Assembly: GCA_964629575.1 (NCBI GenBank)
Contig: CAZVUM010000011.1
Span: 1 to 64,000, forward strand
Reading direction: 5' to 3'
Length of the DNA: 64,000 nucleotides
Source: JAYPWI01 sp964629575
Lineage (GTDB): Bacteria > Actinomycetota > Acidimicrobiia > Acidimicrobiales > Poriferisodalaceae
This document shows positions 56,490 through 64,000 of this stretch, in pieces. The notes below the pieces were generated by a model. The model saw only the letters and a list, made by a program, of their open reading frames with translations, was not told the DNA's origin and did no database searches. Position numbers and translations under genes: made by a program. Within the stretch, counting starts at the first letter, position 1; each line of letters opens with the position of its first letter.

Positions 56490-59195
56490 TCAGTCGAGCA
56501 CGAGCCGATAGCCCCAGGCGGCCATCCCGACGAAAGGCCCGCCGCGGTGGGTGTCCACCGACACCCCGCCAAGCTCGTCCGAATGCGCGACGAACGCCGG
56601 GAGCTCGAACAGGGGAACCGCCGGGAGAAGTTGGGCGAGCCGGGCATCGATGTCGACGTAGAGGGCAGCACGACGCGCGGGATCAGGCTCGCTCGCGGCA
56701 GCGTCGAGCAGTGCGTCGAGTTCGGCGTCGGAGACGCCTGTGAGGTTGAACGGGGCCGCTGAATCGCACCCCTCGATCCCGAATTGCACGGGACAGTGCT
56801 CCGATCCCCACCGAAACTCGGCTGCGACAGGGTCGGGGCTCGACGCGTCGACCACCAGGTCGAGCTCGTACTCGCCGGTCAGGCGGCGCGTGTGTGCCGT
56901 CTGTTCGTCGTAGATCTGGCCCTGCACGCCCATCCCGATGGCATCGAGCTGACTGACGATGGCCTGGGCGACGGTCGGCCCCAGGACGCCCGTCAGCTGC
57001 TCGTAGTCGAGCGTGATCAGCAGCTCTTCGCCCGACCGGAATCGCCGCCCGCCGTCACCGGGCACCCACCCCGCCTCTTGGAGCACGGCGCGGGCGCCGT
57101 CGAGGTCTCCATCGAACGCGTCGAAGGGTTTCTCGCTCCTCGGGTGGGTGGAGGGCCAGATGAGGCTCTGCAGCGGCGGCGCGGCCTCACCGGTGAGAGG
57201 GGTCACCGCCGATCCGACGATGGCCCATCGATCCAACGCGAGTGCGATGGCCTCGCGAACCGCGGCTTCGGACGTGAGCCCTCTGCGGGTGTTCATGTCG
57301 AGCCGCAGCCACAGGTCTGCGACACCCACATCGACGGCGACGTCTTCGATCGCTCGGGTGCGAGCGATGTCCGATGCAGCGGCCGATTCGACGTAGATGA
57401 GATCGACGTCGCCGGACTCGAGGGCATCGATCTGGGCGCGAGCGCTGTCGAAGCTGCGGATCGTCACCCTCTCGAGAAGAGGTGTCTCGGCTCCCCACCA
57501 CCCTTCGTTGCGGACGAGGGTGAGGCGTTGATCGGAGTCGTAGCCCGAAACCCGGTACGGACCTGCCGAGAAGTCCAGAGCCTCAGCCATGAAGGTGGAC
57601 GGGGGGTTGCCCGCAGCGATGTGGGCGTCGTATGCGGCCGCCTTGATCACCGGATGAAACGTCGAGAACAGAATGCGGTGAGCGCCGAGTGGCTGGGCAA
57701 ACGTCAGATCGAAGGTGAGCTCGTCCACCTGAGTGAAGGTCACGCCCTGGTAGAGGGTGGTCGCCTCGACACCCGCATCGGGTTGGAGGATGTACTCGAG
57801 CGTTCGCCCGACGTCCACGGCGGTGACGGGGGTTCCGTCGTCCCAGACGGCGTCGTCGCGCAGGGTCCAACGGACCACGAGGGGATCGGTCGACCGCACC
57901 TCTGGCTCGCCGGCGGCCAGCCATGGGGTCAGGGTCCAGTCCGACTCGACCACCATGAGCGGCGGCAGCACGTGCCCGGTGACGAATGGCTCGACGAATC
58001 GGTCGACGTGCGGGTTGGGCGATGCGAGAGAGCGGACGGTCCCCACCTGGACCTCACCGCCCACAACGAGGTCGAGGACCGGTGGGGGAATCGTCGAGGC
58101 GGGAATTCCATCGCCACCATCGGCTTCGGCATCGGAGCCGTCATCTCCGGCTGCGCTGCCGCCCGTGCTGTCGCCCGCGTCGTCATCACCGGCATCGTTG
58201 CCGCCCGCCGGCTGCTCTCCGGTGACCGGCGTCGTCTCGATGGGCTCGACCGCATCGCTGCCGCCGCCGTCACCGCTCCGATTCGCGAGCGCGAAGATGG
58301 CCGCGAGGGCGAGGACCACGAGCGCGGCGGCACCGATCAGCCGTCCGCGGTTGCCTGCGGCCTTCGTCGACGGCGTCGGGGTCGACGTCGCGGGCTGGAC
58401 CGCCTTGCCGCTCAGAACAGCGATCAGATCCGTCGCTGTCTCGAATCGTTGTGCCGGGTCCTTGGCGAGCGCTCGGGCGTAGAAGCGATCGCGCTCCGCG
58501 TCGCCCACCGAGGGCACCGGCTCGTTGACGTGGGCCATCAGGGTGGCCACGAGATCATCGCCTTCGAAGGGTGGGTGCCCCTCCATCAGGAAGTGAGCAA
58601 CGCAGCCGAGGCCGTAGAGGTCGGCGCGATGGTCGACCTCGCCCGCGCTGGCCTGCTCGGGCGCCATGTACTCCGCCGTGCCCAGCGCACCGGTGGTGTA
58701 GCTGCCCATCTCGCGCAGCGACGCAGCGATACCGAAGTCCGCGAGCCACACCCGATCGCCTTCGAGGAGGATGTTGGAGGGCTTGACGTCGCGGTGCACG
58801 AGATCGCGACCGTGTGCATGATCGAGTGCCTCGGCGACCGGTGCGAGGAGGCTCGCCGCATCCTCAGGACTGACCACGCCGCGACCCGCCGCCCACTGCT
58901 CGAGGGTGACCCCCTCGACGAGGCGCATCGCCAAGAAGACGAGCCCGTCGCTCTCCCCCGCTTCGTAGACAGGGACCACGTTGGGGTGGTCGAGCGATGC
59001 TGCGGCGCGCCCTTCTCGTTCGAAACGGCGGACGGTCTCGGGGTTCCGAGCGACGACCGGATCGAGGATCTTGACCGCGACGTCGCGATCGAGCCGCGTC
59101 TGACGAGCCCTCCACACCGACCCATGCGCGCCCTCACCGATCAGCTCGATCAGCTGGAAGCCACTGAGCAGACGTCCTTCGAGCTCGTCGGGCAT
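56490..59195 (-). CDS. transmembrane Ser/Thr kinase fused to a family-5 solute-binding domain
   Basis: A 901-residue receptor-like protein. The kinase domain (about 10-265) is complete: LIGEGAHGSVWRARQTRLDRDVAVKIL (Lys42), VHRDVKPSNILL (Asp136), ADFG (Asp153) and GTAEYMAPE. A Pro/Thr linker leads to a membrane helix (LIGAAALVVLALAAIFALAN, about 286-305) and an acidic linker. The rest (about 375-895) is an extracellular SBP_bac_5 (peptide/oligopeptide-binding) domain: LRDDAVWDDGTPVTAVDVGRTLEYIL is the family's signature, and ATLYQG, HPVIKAAAYDAHIAAG and FNLTGVSDAELDALLDAA also fit. No permease genes adjoin it, so the binding domain probably acts as a sensor. It is divergent from the SARP regulator with 62 bp between. 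Confidence 0.9.
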   Translation of the reverse strand: MPDELEGRLLSGFQLIELIGEGAHGSVWRARQTRLDRDVAVKILDPVVARNPETVRRFEREGRAAASLDHPNVVPVYEAGESDGLVFLAMRLVEGVTLEQWAAGRGVVSPEDAASLLAPVAEALDHAHGRDLVHRDVKPSNILLEGDRVWLADFGIAASLREMGSYTTGALGTAEYMAPEQASAGEVDHRADLYGLGCVAHFLMEGHPPFEGDDLVATLMAHVNEPVPSVGDAERDRFYARALAKDPAQRFETATDLIAVLSGKAVQPATSTPTPSTKAAGNRGRLIGAAALVVLALAAIFALANRSGDGGGSDAVEPIETTPVTGEQPAGGNDAGDDDAGDSTGGSAAGDDGSDAEADGGDGIPASTIPPPVLDLVVGGEVQVGTVRSLASPNPHVDRFVEPFVTGHVLPPLMVVESDWTLTPWLAAGEPEVRSTDPLVVRWTLRDDAVWDDGTPVTAVDVGRTLEYILQPDAGVEATTLYQGVTFTQVDELTFDLTFAQPLGAHRILFSTFHPVIKAAAYDAHIAAGNPPSTFMAEALDFSAGPYRVSGYDSDQRLTLVRNEGWWGAETPLLERVTIRSFDSARAQIDALESGDVDLIYVESAAASDIARTRAIEDVAVDVGVADLWLRLDMNTRRGLTSEAAVREAIALALDRWAIVGSAVTPLTGEAAPPLQSLIWPSTHPRSEKPFDAFDGDLDGARAVLQEAGWVPGDGGRRFRSGEELLITLDYEQLTGVLGPTVAQAIVSQLDAIGMGVQGQIYDEQTAHTRRLTGEYELDLVVDASSPDPVAAEFRWGSEHCPVQFGIEGCDSAAPFNLTGVSDAELDALLDAAASEPDPARRAALYVDIDARLAQLLPAVPLFELPAFVAHSDELGGVSVDTHRGGPFVGMAAWGYRLVLD

Positions 59196-59243
59196 GCACC
59201 GCGCAGGGTACTTCTGCGCCCCGGCCTGCGCGACGCAACTGCG

Positions 59244-59257
59244 TACGATGAGCCTTC
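59244..59257 (+). promoter_or_regulatory. -10 element of the SARP regulator, leaderless
   Basis: TACGAT (59244-59249) matches TANNNT and lies eight bases before the GTG start codon at 59258. No Shine-Dalgarno is visible between, so the mRNA probably starts at the GTG. The 62-bp gap between the divergent kinase and regulator genes holds no obvious operator. Confidence 0.45.
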
Positions 59258-61795
59258 GTGGCTGCGTACCCCCGAGTTCTCACCCGACGGCCCCGAGTGC
59301 CGTCGATCGTGGCCCGTCCCCGCCTCGCGGTTGATGGCGCAGGCCGAGTCGTCGTGCTGGCGGCGCCCGCCGGAACCGGCAAGTCCGTTCTCGCCGGCCA
59401 GCTCGCTGACGAGTCCGGCGCCCGAGTGGGCTGGTGCCGACTCGCACCGGGATGGAACCGCGCAACCGACATCGTCGGCATGGCACTCGATTCGCTGTCG
59501 GCCCAAAGTGCGACGCAGGAGGATCCGCAGGCGCATCTCGACGACGACCTCCACGCGGCTGCCGACCAGGTCCTGGAGATCCTCGAGGCCGAGCCGACAT
59601 GCCTCGTCATCGACGACCTCCACGAGGGCGGAAGCGACGCCGAACTCCTGCTCGCCGAGGTCGCCGGCTTCCTGCCGGCCGATGCCACGATCATCGTCAC
59701 ATCGCGCCGACGCCCGACCGAGTTCATCGGTCGCTGTGACCCGGCCGTGGTGCGGGTCATCGAGGGCGCAGACCTGCGGTTCGACCCAGAGGAGGCCGGT
59801 CGACTCTTCGGCGGCCGCGGGATCGACATCGATCCCGACGAGGCGGTCGCGGCAACCAATGGGTGGGCGGCCGCGCTGGTGGCCAGTGGCGACCTCGGGG
59901 CGAGCACGGGAACAGGAGACTTCTCCGAGGTCATTGCGGGTGCGCTCGCGCCCGATCTGCTCGGTGATCTGCACCGCGTGGCGATGGTCACGGCCCTCCT
60001 GCCATACGTCAGCGCCGAGCTCCTGGTCGAGATCGAGGCGGGCACCGAGGGCGACCTTCGTCGTCTCGCCGAGACCACCTCGCTGATCGCCGAGACGGGC
60101 GACGTCTACCGCCTGCACGACGCGGCGAGGCAGGTCCTCATTCCGCGCGTCGAACCCGCCGAGGCCGCGGACATCCGGGGCCGAGCAGCTGGATACCTGG
60201 CCGCAGAGGACGCGATCACCGCGATCGAGCTGTTCATCGAGGCCGACCGCCCCGCTGACGCCGGCGACCTTCTCGCGGCGAGGGCATCCGAGATCGGTCC
60301 GGCAAGGGCGACTCGCTGGCTGTATCAGTTGCCGGCCGACGTACGCCGCAGCTTGCCTCCGGTGCTCGCTGCGGGCCGCGCCACGGTCAACGTCAACCTG
60401 GCGATCGAAACGGCGCGCCGAACAGTCGCCGAGGCGCCGGACACCCGAACCGAACGCGAGGGTCTTCTCGGTCTCGGATCACTGCTGCTCGCCGACGGCA
60501 GCGCAGGCGAGGCGGCCGCGACCCTCGAGTCGGCGAGTCGACTCGCCGGCGACGACCGCACTTTCGCCACCCTTGCCGGCGAGCAGCTGGGCCTGGCCCG
60601 CTGGCTCGCCGGGGACCTCAGCGGAGCCCGCGCGGCAGTTGCCGATCTCGATCCGCACCCGTGGGTCTCCTGGTTGCTCGGCACGATGGCTCTTCTCGAC
60701 GGGAATGGTGCGGCCGCCCGCTCTCACGCCGCGCAGGCGATTGCGCTCGCCGACGGCGTGAACGTCACCACGGGTCCGGGCCTCGCCCTCGAAGCGGCAG
60801 CGGACGTCATCGACGGTGCCGACGGCGGGCCTGCTGCGACGCGCGCAGCCTACGAGGACGCGCTCGAAGTGGGCGGCCGGGACCTCGGAGCCGCGGCTCC
60901 TGTCCATGCCTGGGCGCTCGTTCGGAGTGGCGAACTCGAGGAAGCTCAGGCCGTCGCCGATCAGATCGAGCGCGACATCGGTCGCCACGATGCGGTAGCC
61001 CGCCTGCACGTCGCGCTGCTCCGCCGGGCGGTCGGCGACCCCGATCTGTCCACCCGTCAGCGCAACGAACGACGCGTCGCCGACCTCCGGAGCGCCGGGC
61101 TGACTCCGGTCGAACGCCTGGCGGATCTCCTTGCGCCCTCCCAGGCATCAGCCGCAACCTCTCACGGATTGGTCGTGAACTTCTGCGGCTCCTTCCGCCT
61201 GCTCGTCGACGGCGAGCCGCTCGATGCGTCCGCGTGGAAGTCCAAGAAGGCTCTCGAGGTGTGCGCCCATCTCGCCCTCGCAGGCGAACAGGGCCGCCGG
61301 CGCGAACAGGTGATCGAAGCCGTGTGGGAGGGCCGCGACCCCGACAAGGGACGAACTCTTCTGCGCACCGCACTGTCTGAGATTCGCCGGGTACTCGAAC
61401 CTCGGCGGGGGGCCGGCCAGGAGAGCCGCTTCGTCGCCACGACTGGCGATCGGGTGATCGTGCGAGCACGCACCGACGTTGGCGAGGCCGCCGAGCGGCG
61501 CACCGATGATGCGATCGCCGCATTCGGGATGATCGCTCCGGGTCCCGCCTCCGATCTTCCCGATGTCGACTGGATTCACGAGCTGACGCCTGCGTGGGAG
61601 CGCGACCGCATCGAGCTCGCGACCCGAGCTGTCGCGGACGGTTCCCCCGACGTCGTGATCCAGGCCTACGAGGTGCTCATCGAGGCCGAACCGTGGAACC
61701 GCGACCATTTCGATGGCCTCGCTGCGGCGCATCGCGCCGCTGGCGAGGACCTCGCGGCAGACGACGTCGAGCGCCGCTGGTTTGCCGACGACTGA
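59258..61795 (+). CDS. SARP-type transcriptional activator with STAND ATPase (MalT-like)
   Basis: An 845-residue regulator. The N-terminal STAND/AAA domain has Walker A VLAAPAGTGKSVLAGQLADESG (about residues 34-55) and Walker B TCLVIDDLHEGGSDAELLLAEV, like MalT/LuxR-type ATPases, followed by a long TPR-like helical region (about 300-600). The C-terminus is of SARP type: a winged helix (FCGSFRLLVDGEPLDASAWKSKKALEVCAHLALAGEQGRRREQVIEAVWE, about 630-690) and a short bacterial transcriptional activation domain (WIHELTPAWERDRIELATRAVADGSPDVVIQAYEVLIEAEPWNRDHFDGLAAAH). This order is inverted from MalT and typical SARPs but known in large ATP-SARPs. GTG start at 59258; divergent from the kinase. Confidence 0.85.
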   Translation: MAAYPRVLTRRPRVPSIVARPRLAVDGAGRVVVLAAPAGTGKSVLAGQLADESGARVGWCRLAPGWNRATDIVGMALDSLSAQSATQEDPQAHLDDDLHAAADQVLEILEAEPTCLVIDDLHEGGSDAELLLAEVAGFLPADATIIVTSRRRPTEFIGRCDPAVVRVIEGADLRFDPEEAGRLFGGRGIDIDPDEAVAATNGWAAALVASGDLGASTGTGDFSEVIAGALAPDLLGDLHRVAMVTALLPYVSAELLVEIEAGTEGDLRRLAETTSLIAETGDVYRLHDAARQVLIPRVEPAEAADIRGRAAGYLAAEDAITAIELFIEADRPADAGDLLAARASEIGPARATRWLYQLPADVRRSLPPVLAAGRATVNVNLAIETARRTVAEAPDTRTEREGLLGLGSLLLADGSAGEAAATLESASRLAGDDRTFATLAGEQLGLARWLAGDLSGARAAVADLDPHPWVSWLLGTMALLDGNGAAARSHAAQAIALADGVNVTTGPGLALEAAADVIDGADGGPAATRAAYEDALEVGGRDLGAAAPVHAWALVRSGELEEAQAVADQIERDIGRHDAVARLHVALLRRAVGDPDLSTRQRNERRVADLRSAGLTPVERLADLLAPSQASAATSHGLVVNFCGSFRLLVDGEPLDASAWKSKKALEVCAHLALAGEQGRRREQVIEAVWEGRDPDKGRTLLRTALSEIRRVLEPRRGAGQESRFVATTGDRVIVRARTDVGEAAERRTDDAIAAFGMIAPGPASDLPDVDWIHELTPAWERDRIELATRAVADGSPDVVIQAYEVLIEAEPWNRDHFDGLAAAHRAAGEDLAADDVERRWFADD

Positions 61796-61849
61796 CCGAC
61801 GCCCGCGGCCGCGGCTCCTGAGGACATCCGCGTGTAGGGGAGAGTCCGC

Positions 61850-62059
61850 CCTACTCGAGCGGCTCCTGCGCCGCGTTTCACACGACTTTCACGACCCGGG
61901 GCGANNNNNNNNNNNNNNNNNNNNNNNNNNNNNNNNNNNNNNNNNNNNNNNNNNNNNNNNNNNNNNNNNNNNNNNNNNNNNNNNNNNNNNNNNNNNNNNN
62001 NNNNCCTACTCGAGCGGCTCCTGCGCCGCGTTTCACACGACTTTCACGACCCGGGGCGA
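61850..62059. other. assembly gap (100 Ns, 61905-62004) flanked by identical 55-bp copies
   Basis: Bases 61850-61904 and 62005-62059 are identical over exactly 55 bp. If the copies are a single genomic segment, the gap is artificial and the real intergenic distance is about 155 bp shorter. The duplicated segment contains the TTTCAC direct repeat proposed as an activator site. Confidence 0.88.
62031..62048 (+). promoter_or_regulatory. direct repeat TTTCACA-N4-TTTCACG upstream of the secreted protein gene
   Basis: TTTCACACGACTTTCACG holds two heptamers separated by four bases (period 11) and lies 44 bp before the ATG at 62092. The same pattern occurs at 62748-62765 before the next gene. Heptamers at 11-bp spacing are the operator form of SARP activators; one is encoded immediately upstream. 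An identical site is in the duplicated flank at 61876-61893. Confidence 0.55.
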
Positions 62060-62091
62060 TCTTCGCGGCACACCAGCGAAGGACACGACCC

Positions 62092-62742
62092 ATGCAACCT
62101 CGTCAACTCATCGCCGCGCTCGCGGGCGCCCTCGTTGCAGCCCTGATCGGCTACGCAGCAGCCCGCACCGTCACCGCCGACTCCTCGCCGCAGGCGAGTC
62201 CCTCGTCGTCGAGCCTGATACTGACTCCGGCGACCGTCGCCGACCCCACGGCCTACCCCTCCTCCGCCGAGACACCGCCCGCGAGTGGGCACTCACGTGT
62301 GGTCACGGCGGTCGAGGTGCCCGAACTCGCGCTCGACAACGGCCCCGGCGATGTCGAGCCACAGCCGGACTACTTCGCCCTCGCTGAGAGCTTCGCTGCC
62401 GACTTCGGGGCCGCGCATGAATCCCGCGACCTCGGGCACCTCCTCGACACCCTCCACCCGCGCATCCCGAGCGCGTTCGGCGGTGAGCGCTGCGAGGCAT
62501 ACGTCTCCCAGACGCTCGGGTCGATCAGCGACATGGTCGTGCTCATCGTCGATCGTCCGACAACGTTCGAGCTGCTGAGCCCCTCGGGAGACCTGGTGTT
62601 CGACAACGCCCTGCCGGTCTATGGCGAGTGGGCGATCACCAGCACGGGCGAACGGATGACGTTCGCCTTCCATCTCGTCCTCACCGACGAGGGACCGCGC
62701 TGGCTCACCACCTGCGGCATCCCGGAACCCGCGGCGGCCTGA
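62092..62742 (+). CDS. secreted or membrane-anchored protein of unknown function
   Basis: A 216-residue protein. The N-terminus (LIAALAGALVAALIGYAAARTVTA) is a signal or anchor helix. A Ser/Pro/Thr-rich linker (about 30-75) leads to a globular domain of NTF2-like appearance: DYFALAESFAADFGAAHESRDLGHLLDTLHPRIPSAFGGERCEAYVSQTLGSISDMVVLIV, with an alpha-helix pair and a conserved-looking GERCEAYV, then TFAFHLVLTDEGPRWLTTCGIPEPAAA. Two cysteines could form a disulfide. Upstream is the candidate SARP site (62031-62048). It shares this motif with the gene at 62819. Confidence 0.72.
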   Translation: MQPRQLIAALAGALVAALIGYAAARTVTADSSPQASPSSSSLILTPATVADPTAYPSSAETPPASGHSRVVTAVEVPELALDNGPGDVEPQPDYFALAESFAADFGAAHESRDLGHLLDTLHPRIPSAFGGERCEAYVSQTLGSISDMVVLIVDRPTTFELLSPSGDLVFDNALPVYGEWAITSTGERMTFAFHLVLTDEGPRWLTTCGIPEPAAA

Positions 62743-62747
62743 CCGGA

Positions 62748-62765
62748 TTTCACACCGGTTTCACG
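62748..62765 (+). promoter_or_regulatory. direct repeat TTTCACA-N4-TTTCACG upstream of the Ig-like secreted protein gene
   Basis: TTTCACACCGGTTTCACG has the same heptamers and spacing as the site at 62031, with different spacer bases. It lies 54 bp before the ATG at 62819. Conservation of the heptamers but not of the spacer suggests selected binding sites. Confidence 0.58.
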
Positions 62766-62818
62766 GCCTGATCCAAACCTCACCTCAGCGCACCACGCGC
62801 CCACACAGGGAGAGAATC

Positions 62819-64000
62819 ATGAAGACCCGACTCATCGCCATCGCACTCACTTTCTCGATCGCCTGCGGAGCAGGAATCCTGCTTCTCAGCGCAGGCCTTC
62901 AGGCTCAACGGCCGGACAACACGCCCGCCAGCGTGCAGATCCGAGTCACCGACGACGAAGGCGACACGATCGAAGACGCCGCCGTCCGCATCCAGCGGCT
63001 CGACGGAACGCCCATCGGGACCACCCAGCTGACCGATGCCTCGGGCGAGGCCATGGTGCATTTCCCCCGCGGCGGCGCCTACCGGGTCGTCACAACGCTG
63101 CCCGACGGCTACGACCCGCTGACCGATAGCGACGGGACCGTCGTCGATCAGTGCGCCGGCCAAGACGTGTTGCGCTGCATCAGCGCTCACATCGCCGGTG
63201 GCCGCGTGTACACGCTGGGCGACAACGGCATCGTCAGTCGCCACCCGCTGGCCACCGACGGCAACCTGTGGGTCCAGGCCCGCGACCGGGAGCCCGAACC
63301 GCGGCTCCATGTGTTGATGAAGGACCGCACCACCGGCCAGATCGTTCCGGGCGGCACCCTCTCGGTGAACCGAGTCGATCCGGCGGGCGCGGTGTTCGGC
63401 CGAACGACCGACGGTGACGAGTTCGTCGACAGGCTGCAGCCCGCCCAGTACGACGTGCAGTGGACGCCCCCCTCGGGCTATGTCCCCGACGGCGCCGGAC
63501 CCCTGCGGCTGTCCGTGCAGCGCCTGACGACGATCGAGCTCTTCGCCAAGCCGGTGTCGGGCGACCTCTCCGGAACCGCACTCGACCCAGACACCAGCTA
63601 TGACACGGGTGCGAGCGTCCACATCCGAGATGCCCGGACCAACGAGCTCGTCGGCGGCGGCGAGGTTCGCTGGACCTGGTACGAGCTCGGTCGGGCCAAG
63701 AGCGACACGCATACGCCGAGGAGCGGGAGCTTCATCCTGATGACCTCGGGCGACACGGTCGTCGAACTGCTCACCCCGCCGCCCGGATACGTGCTCGTCG
63801 GGCAGCGAGTCGAGGTCGTGTCCGACCGCTCGACCCCGCGGGTCACCTTCCGGGTGCAGCGCACAGTGGCCGAACGGGAGTGGCGGAGCGTGAGCCCCGA
63901 CACCACCGTCGGCCATCGCACAGCGGGCGGCGAGACCGTTCCCCCTACGACCACTCCAACCACGGTGCCTCCAACCACTGTGCCTCCCACCACTGTGCCT
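62819..64000 (+). CDS. secreted protein with prealbumin/Cna-B-like repeats, 3' end cut
   Basis: The frame from ATG 62819 runs open to the window end (394 codons). A signal peptide (LIAIALTFSIACGAGILLLSAG) is followed by beta-sandwich repeats of the Cna-B/SpaA type: VQIRVTDDEGDTIEDAAVRIQRLDGTPIGTTQLTDASGEAMVHFPRGGAYRVVTTLPDGYDPLT, and later LSVNRVDPAGAVFGRTTDGDEFVDRLQPAQYDVQWTPPSGYVPD. These domains form surface stalks or pilus subunits. The end is a Thr/Pro-rich stretch (TTVPP units encoded by 15-bp repeats, 63944-64000), like a wall-spanning linker before a sorting signal. It has the candidate SARP site upstream. Confidence 0.78.
   Translation, partial: MKTRLIAIALTFSIACGAGILLLSAGLQAQRPDNTPASVQIRVTDDEGDTIEDAAVRIQRLDGTPIGTTQLTDASGEAMVHFPRGGAYRVVTTLPDGYDPLTDSDGTVVDQCAGQDVLRCISAHIAGGRVYTLGDNGIVSRHPLATDGNLWVQARDREPEPRLHVLMKDRTTGQIVPGGTLSVNRVDPAGAVFGRTTDGDEFVDRLQPAQYDVQWTPPSGYVPDGAGPLRLSVQRLTTIELFAKPVSGDLSGTALDPDTSYDTGASVHIRDARTNELVGGGEVRWTWYELGRAKSDTHTPRSGSFILMTSGDTVVELLTPPPGYVLVGQRVEVVSDRSTPRVTFRVQRTVAEREWRSVSPDTTVGHRTAGGETVPPTTTPTTVPPTTVPPTTVP
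63944..64000. repeat. 15-bp tandem repeats at the window end (Thr-Thr-Val-Pro-Pro)
   Basis: Units of the kind CCAACCACTGTGCCT recur with a period of 15 up to the final base and encode TTVPP in frame with the secreted protein gene. Base changes are confined mainly to third positions. The array continues beyond the window. Confidence 0.85.

Noticed and set aside
56362..56507. CRISPR-like 21-bp repeat array
   Set aside because: The units are directly abutting and include the end of the kinase gene; no spacers or cas genes.
56784..60086. A 1100-residue open frame on the plus strand opposite the kinase and into the SARP gene
   Set aside because: It is a high-GC shadow of the minus-strand kinase, whose kinase and binding-domain motifs are intact; the long frame has no recognisable domain and a biased composition.
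1..64000. tRNA or rRNA genes
   Set aside because: No cloverleaf with the usual TTCRANYC arm, or rRNA-like sequence, was found when reading the intergenic regions by eye; a tRNA search tool was not available.

Overview
The window looks like a chromosomal segment of a high-GC actinobacterium, and my best inference is class Acidimicrobiia. The support is: a mycoredoxin-type glutaredoxin, an F420-type luciferase-family oxidoreductase, a ferrochelatase with the C-terminal Cys-x3-Cys-Cys of actinobacterial [2Fe-2S] enzymes, a B12-dependent class II ribonucleotide reductase, a BldD-type regulator with an intact c-di-GMP signature, an MmpL transporter, an actinobacterial Flp/Tad pilus locus, and several promoters whose -10 box lies only 6-8 bases before the start codon. 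No rRNA, tRNA, CRISPR array, prophage or insertion sequence was recognised. Two runs of 100 Ns show that this is a draft assembly.

Layout. 1-7.7 kb: truncated S9 peptidase, hotdog thioesterase, mycoredoxin and TlpA-like thioredoxin, MpaB-type protein, DUF3039 and peptidoglycan-binding proteins, an MFS transporter, a frameshifted cupin, ferrochelatase and thymidine kinase. 7.7-13.2 kb: nrdJ, an intergenic cluster of DnaA-box-like sites, a RibD-type reductase, and a divergent LysM gene/lexA pair separated by five SOS boxes. 13.2-24.8 kb: nudC coupled to a Gly-Ser repeat protein, tesB-cysS, a CRP-like operator, mmpL, LLM oxidoreductase, amidohydrolases, a CAAX-type protease with a small HTH protein, and a CobW-family GTPase gene filled with copies of the palindrome GACGCGTC. 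25.0-33.7 kb: a tightly overlapping Flp/Tad pilus operon, followed by a membrane pseudokinase and a LysM protein.

33.7-43.1 kb: hemW, DUF2797, bldD, rsmE, dnaJ and hrcA on the minus strand, then a divergent moxR-DUF58-DUF4129 operon. 43.1-46.6 kb: a decayed sigma-factor/Asp-box-protein remnant, an intact ECF sigma factor with a candidate membrane anti-sigma partner, a secreted protein of six two-cysteine repeats, and tandem repeats around an assembly gap. 46.6-56.1 kb: lepA, a Glu/Leu dehydrogenase, rpsT, holA, comEC, comEA, an MFS protein and a lipoprotein. 56.1-64 kb: an unusual structured, repeat-rich noncoding tract, a Ser/Thr kinase fused across the membrane to a peptide-type solute-binding domain, a divergent SARP/STAND regulator, and two secreted-protein genes.

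The most coherent candidate for an undescribed system is the last block. A transmembrane receptor kinase with an extracellular family-5 binding domain sits head-to-head with a SARP-type activator. The two secreted-protein genes downstream each carry the same direct repeat (TTTCACA, 4 bp, TTTCACG; 11-bp period), which is the geometry SARP regulators recognise. The second most striking signal is the roughly fifteen-fold expansion of GACGCGTC inside the cobW-like gene, always in the frame that reads Asp-Ala-Ser. Many gene pairs overlap by exactly four bases (ATGA or GTGA), and this pattern was used to choose several starts.
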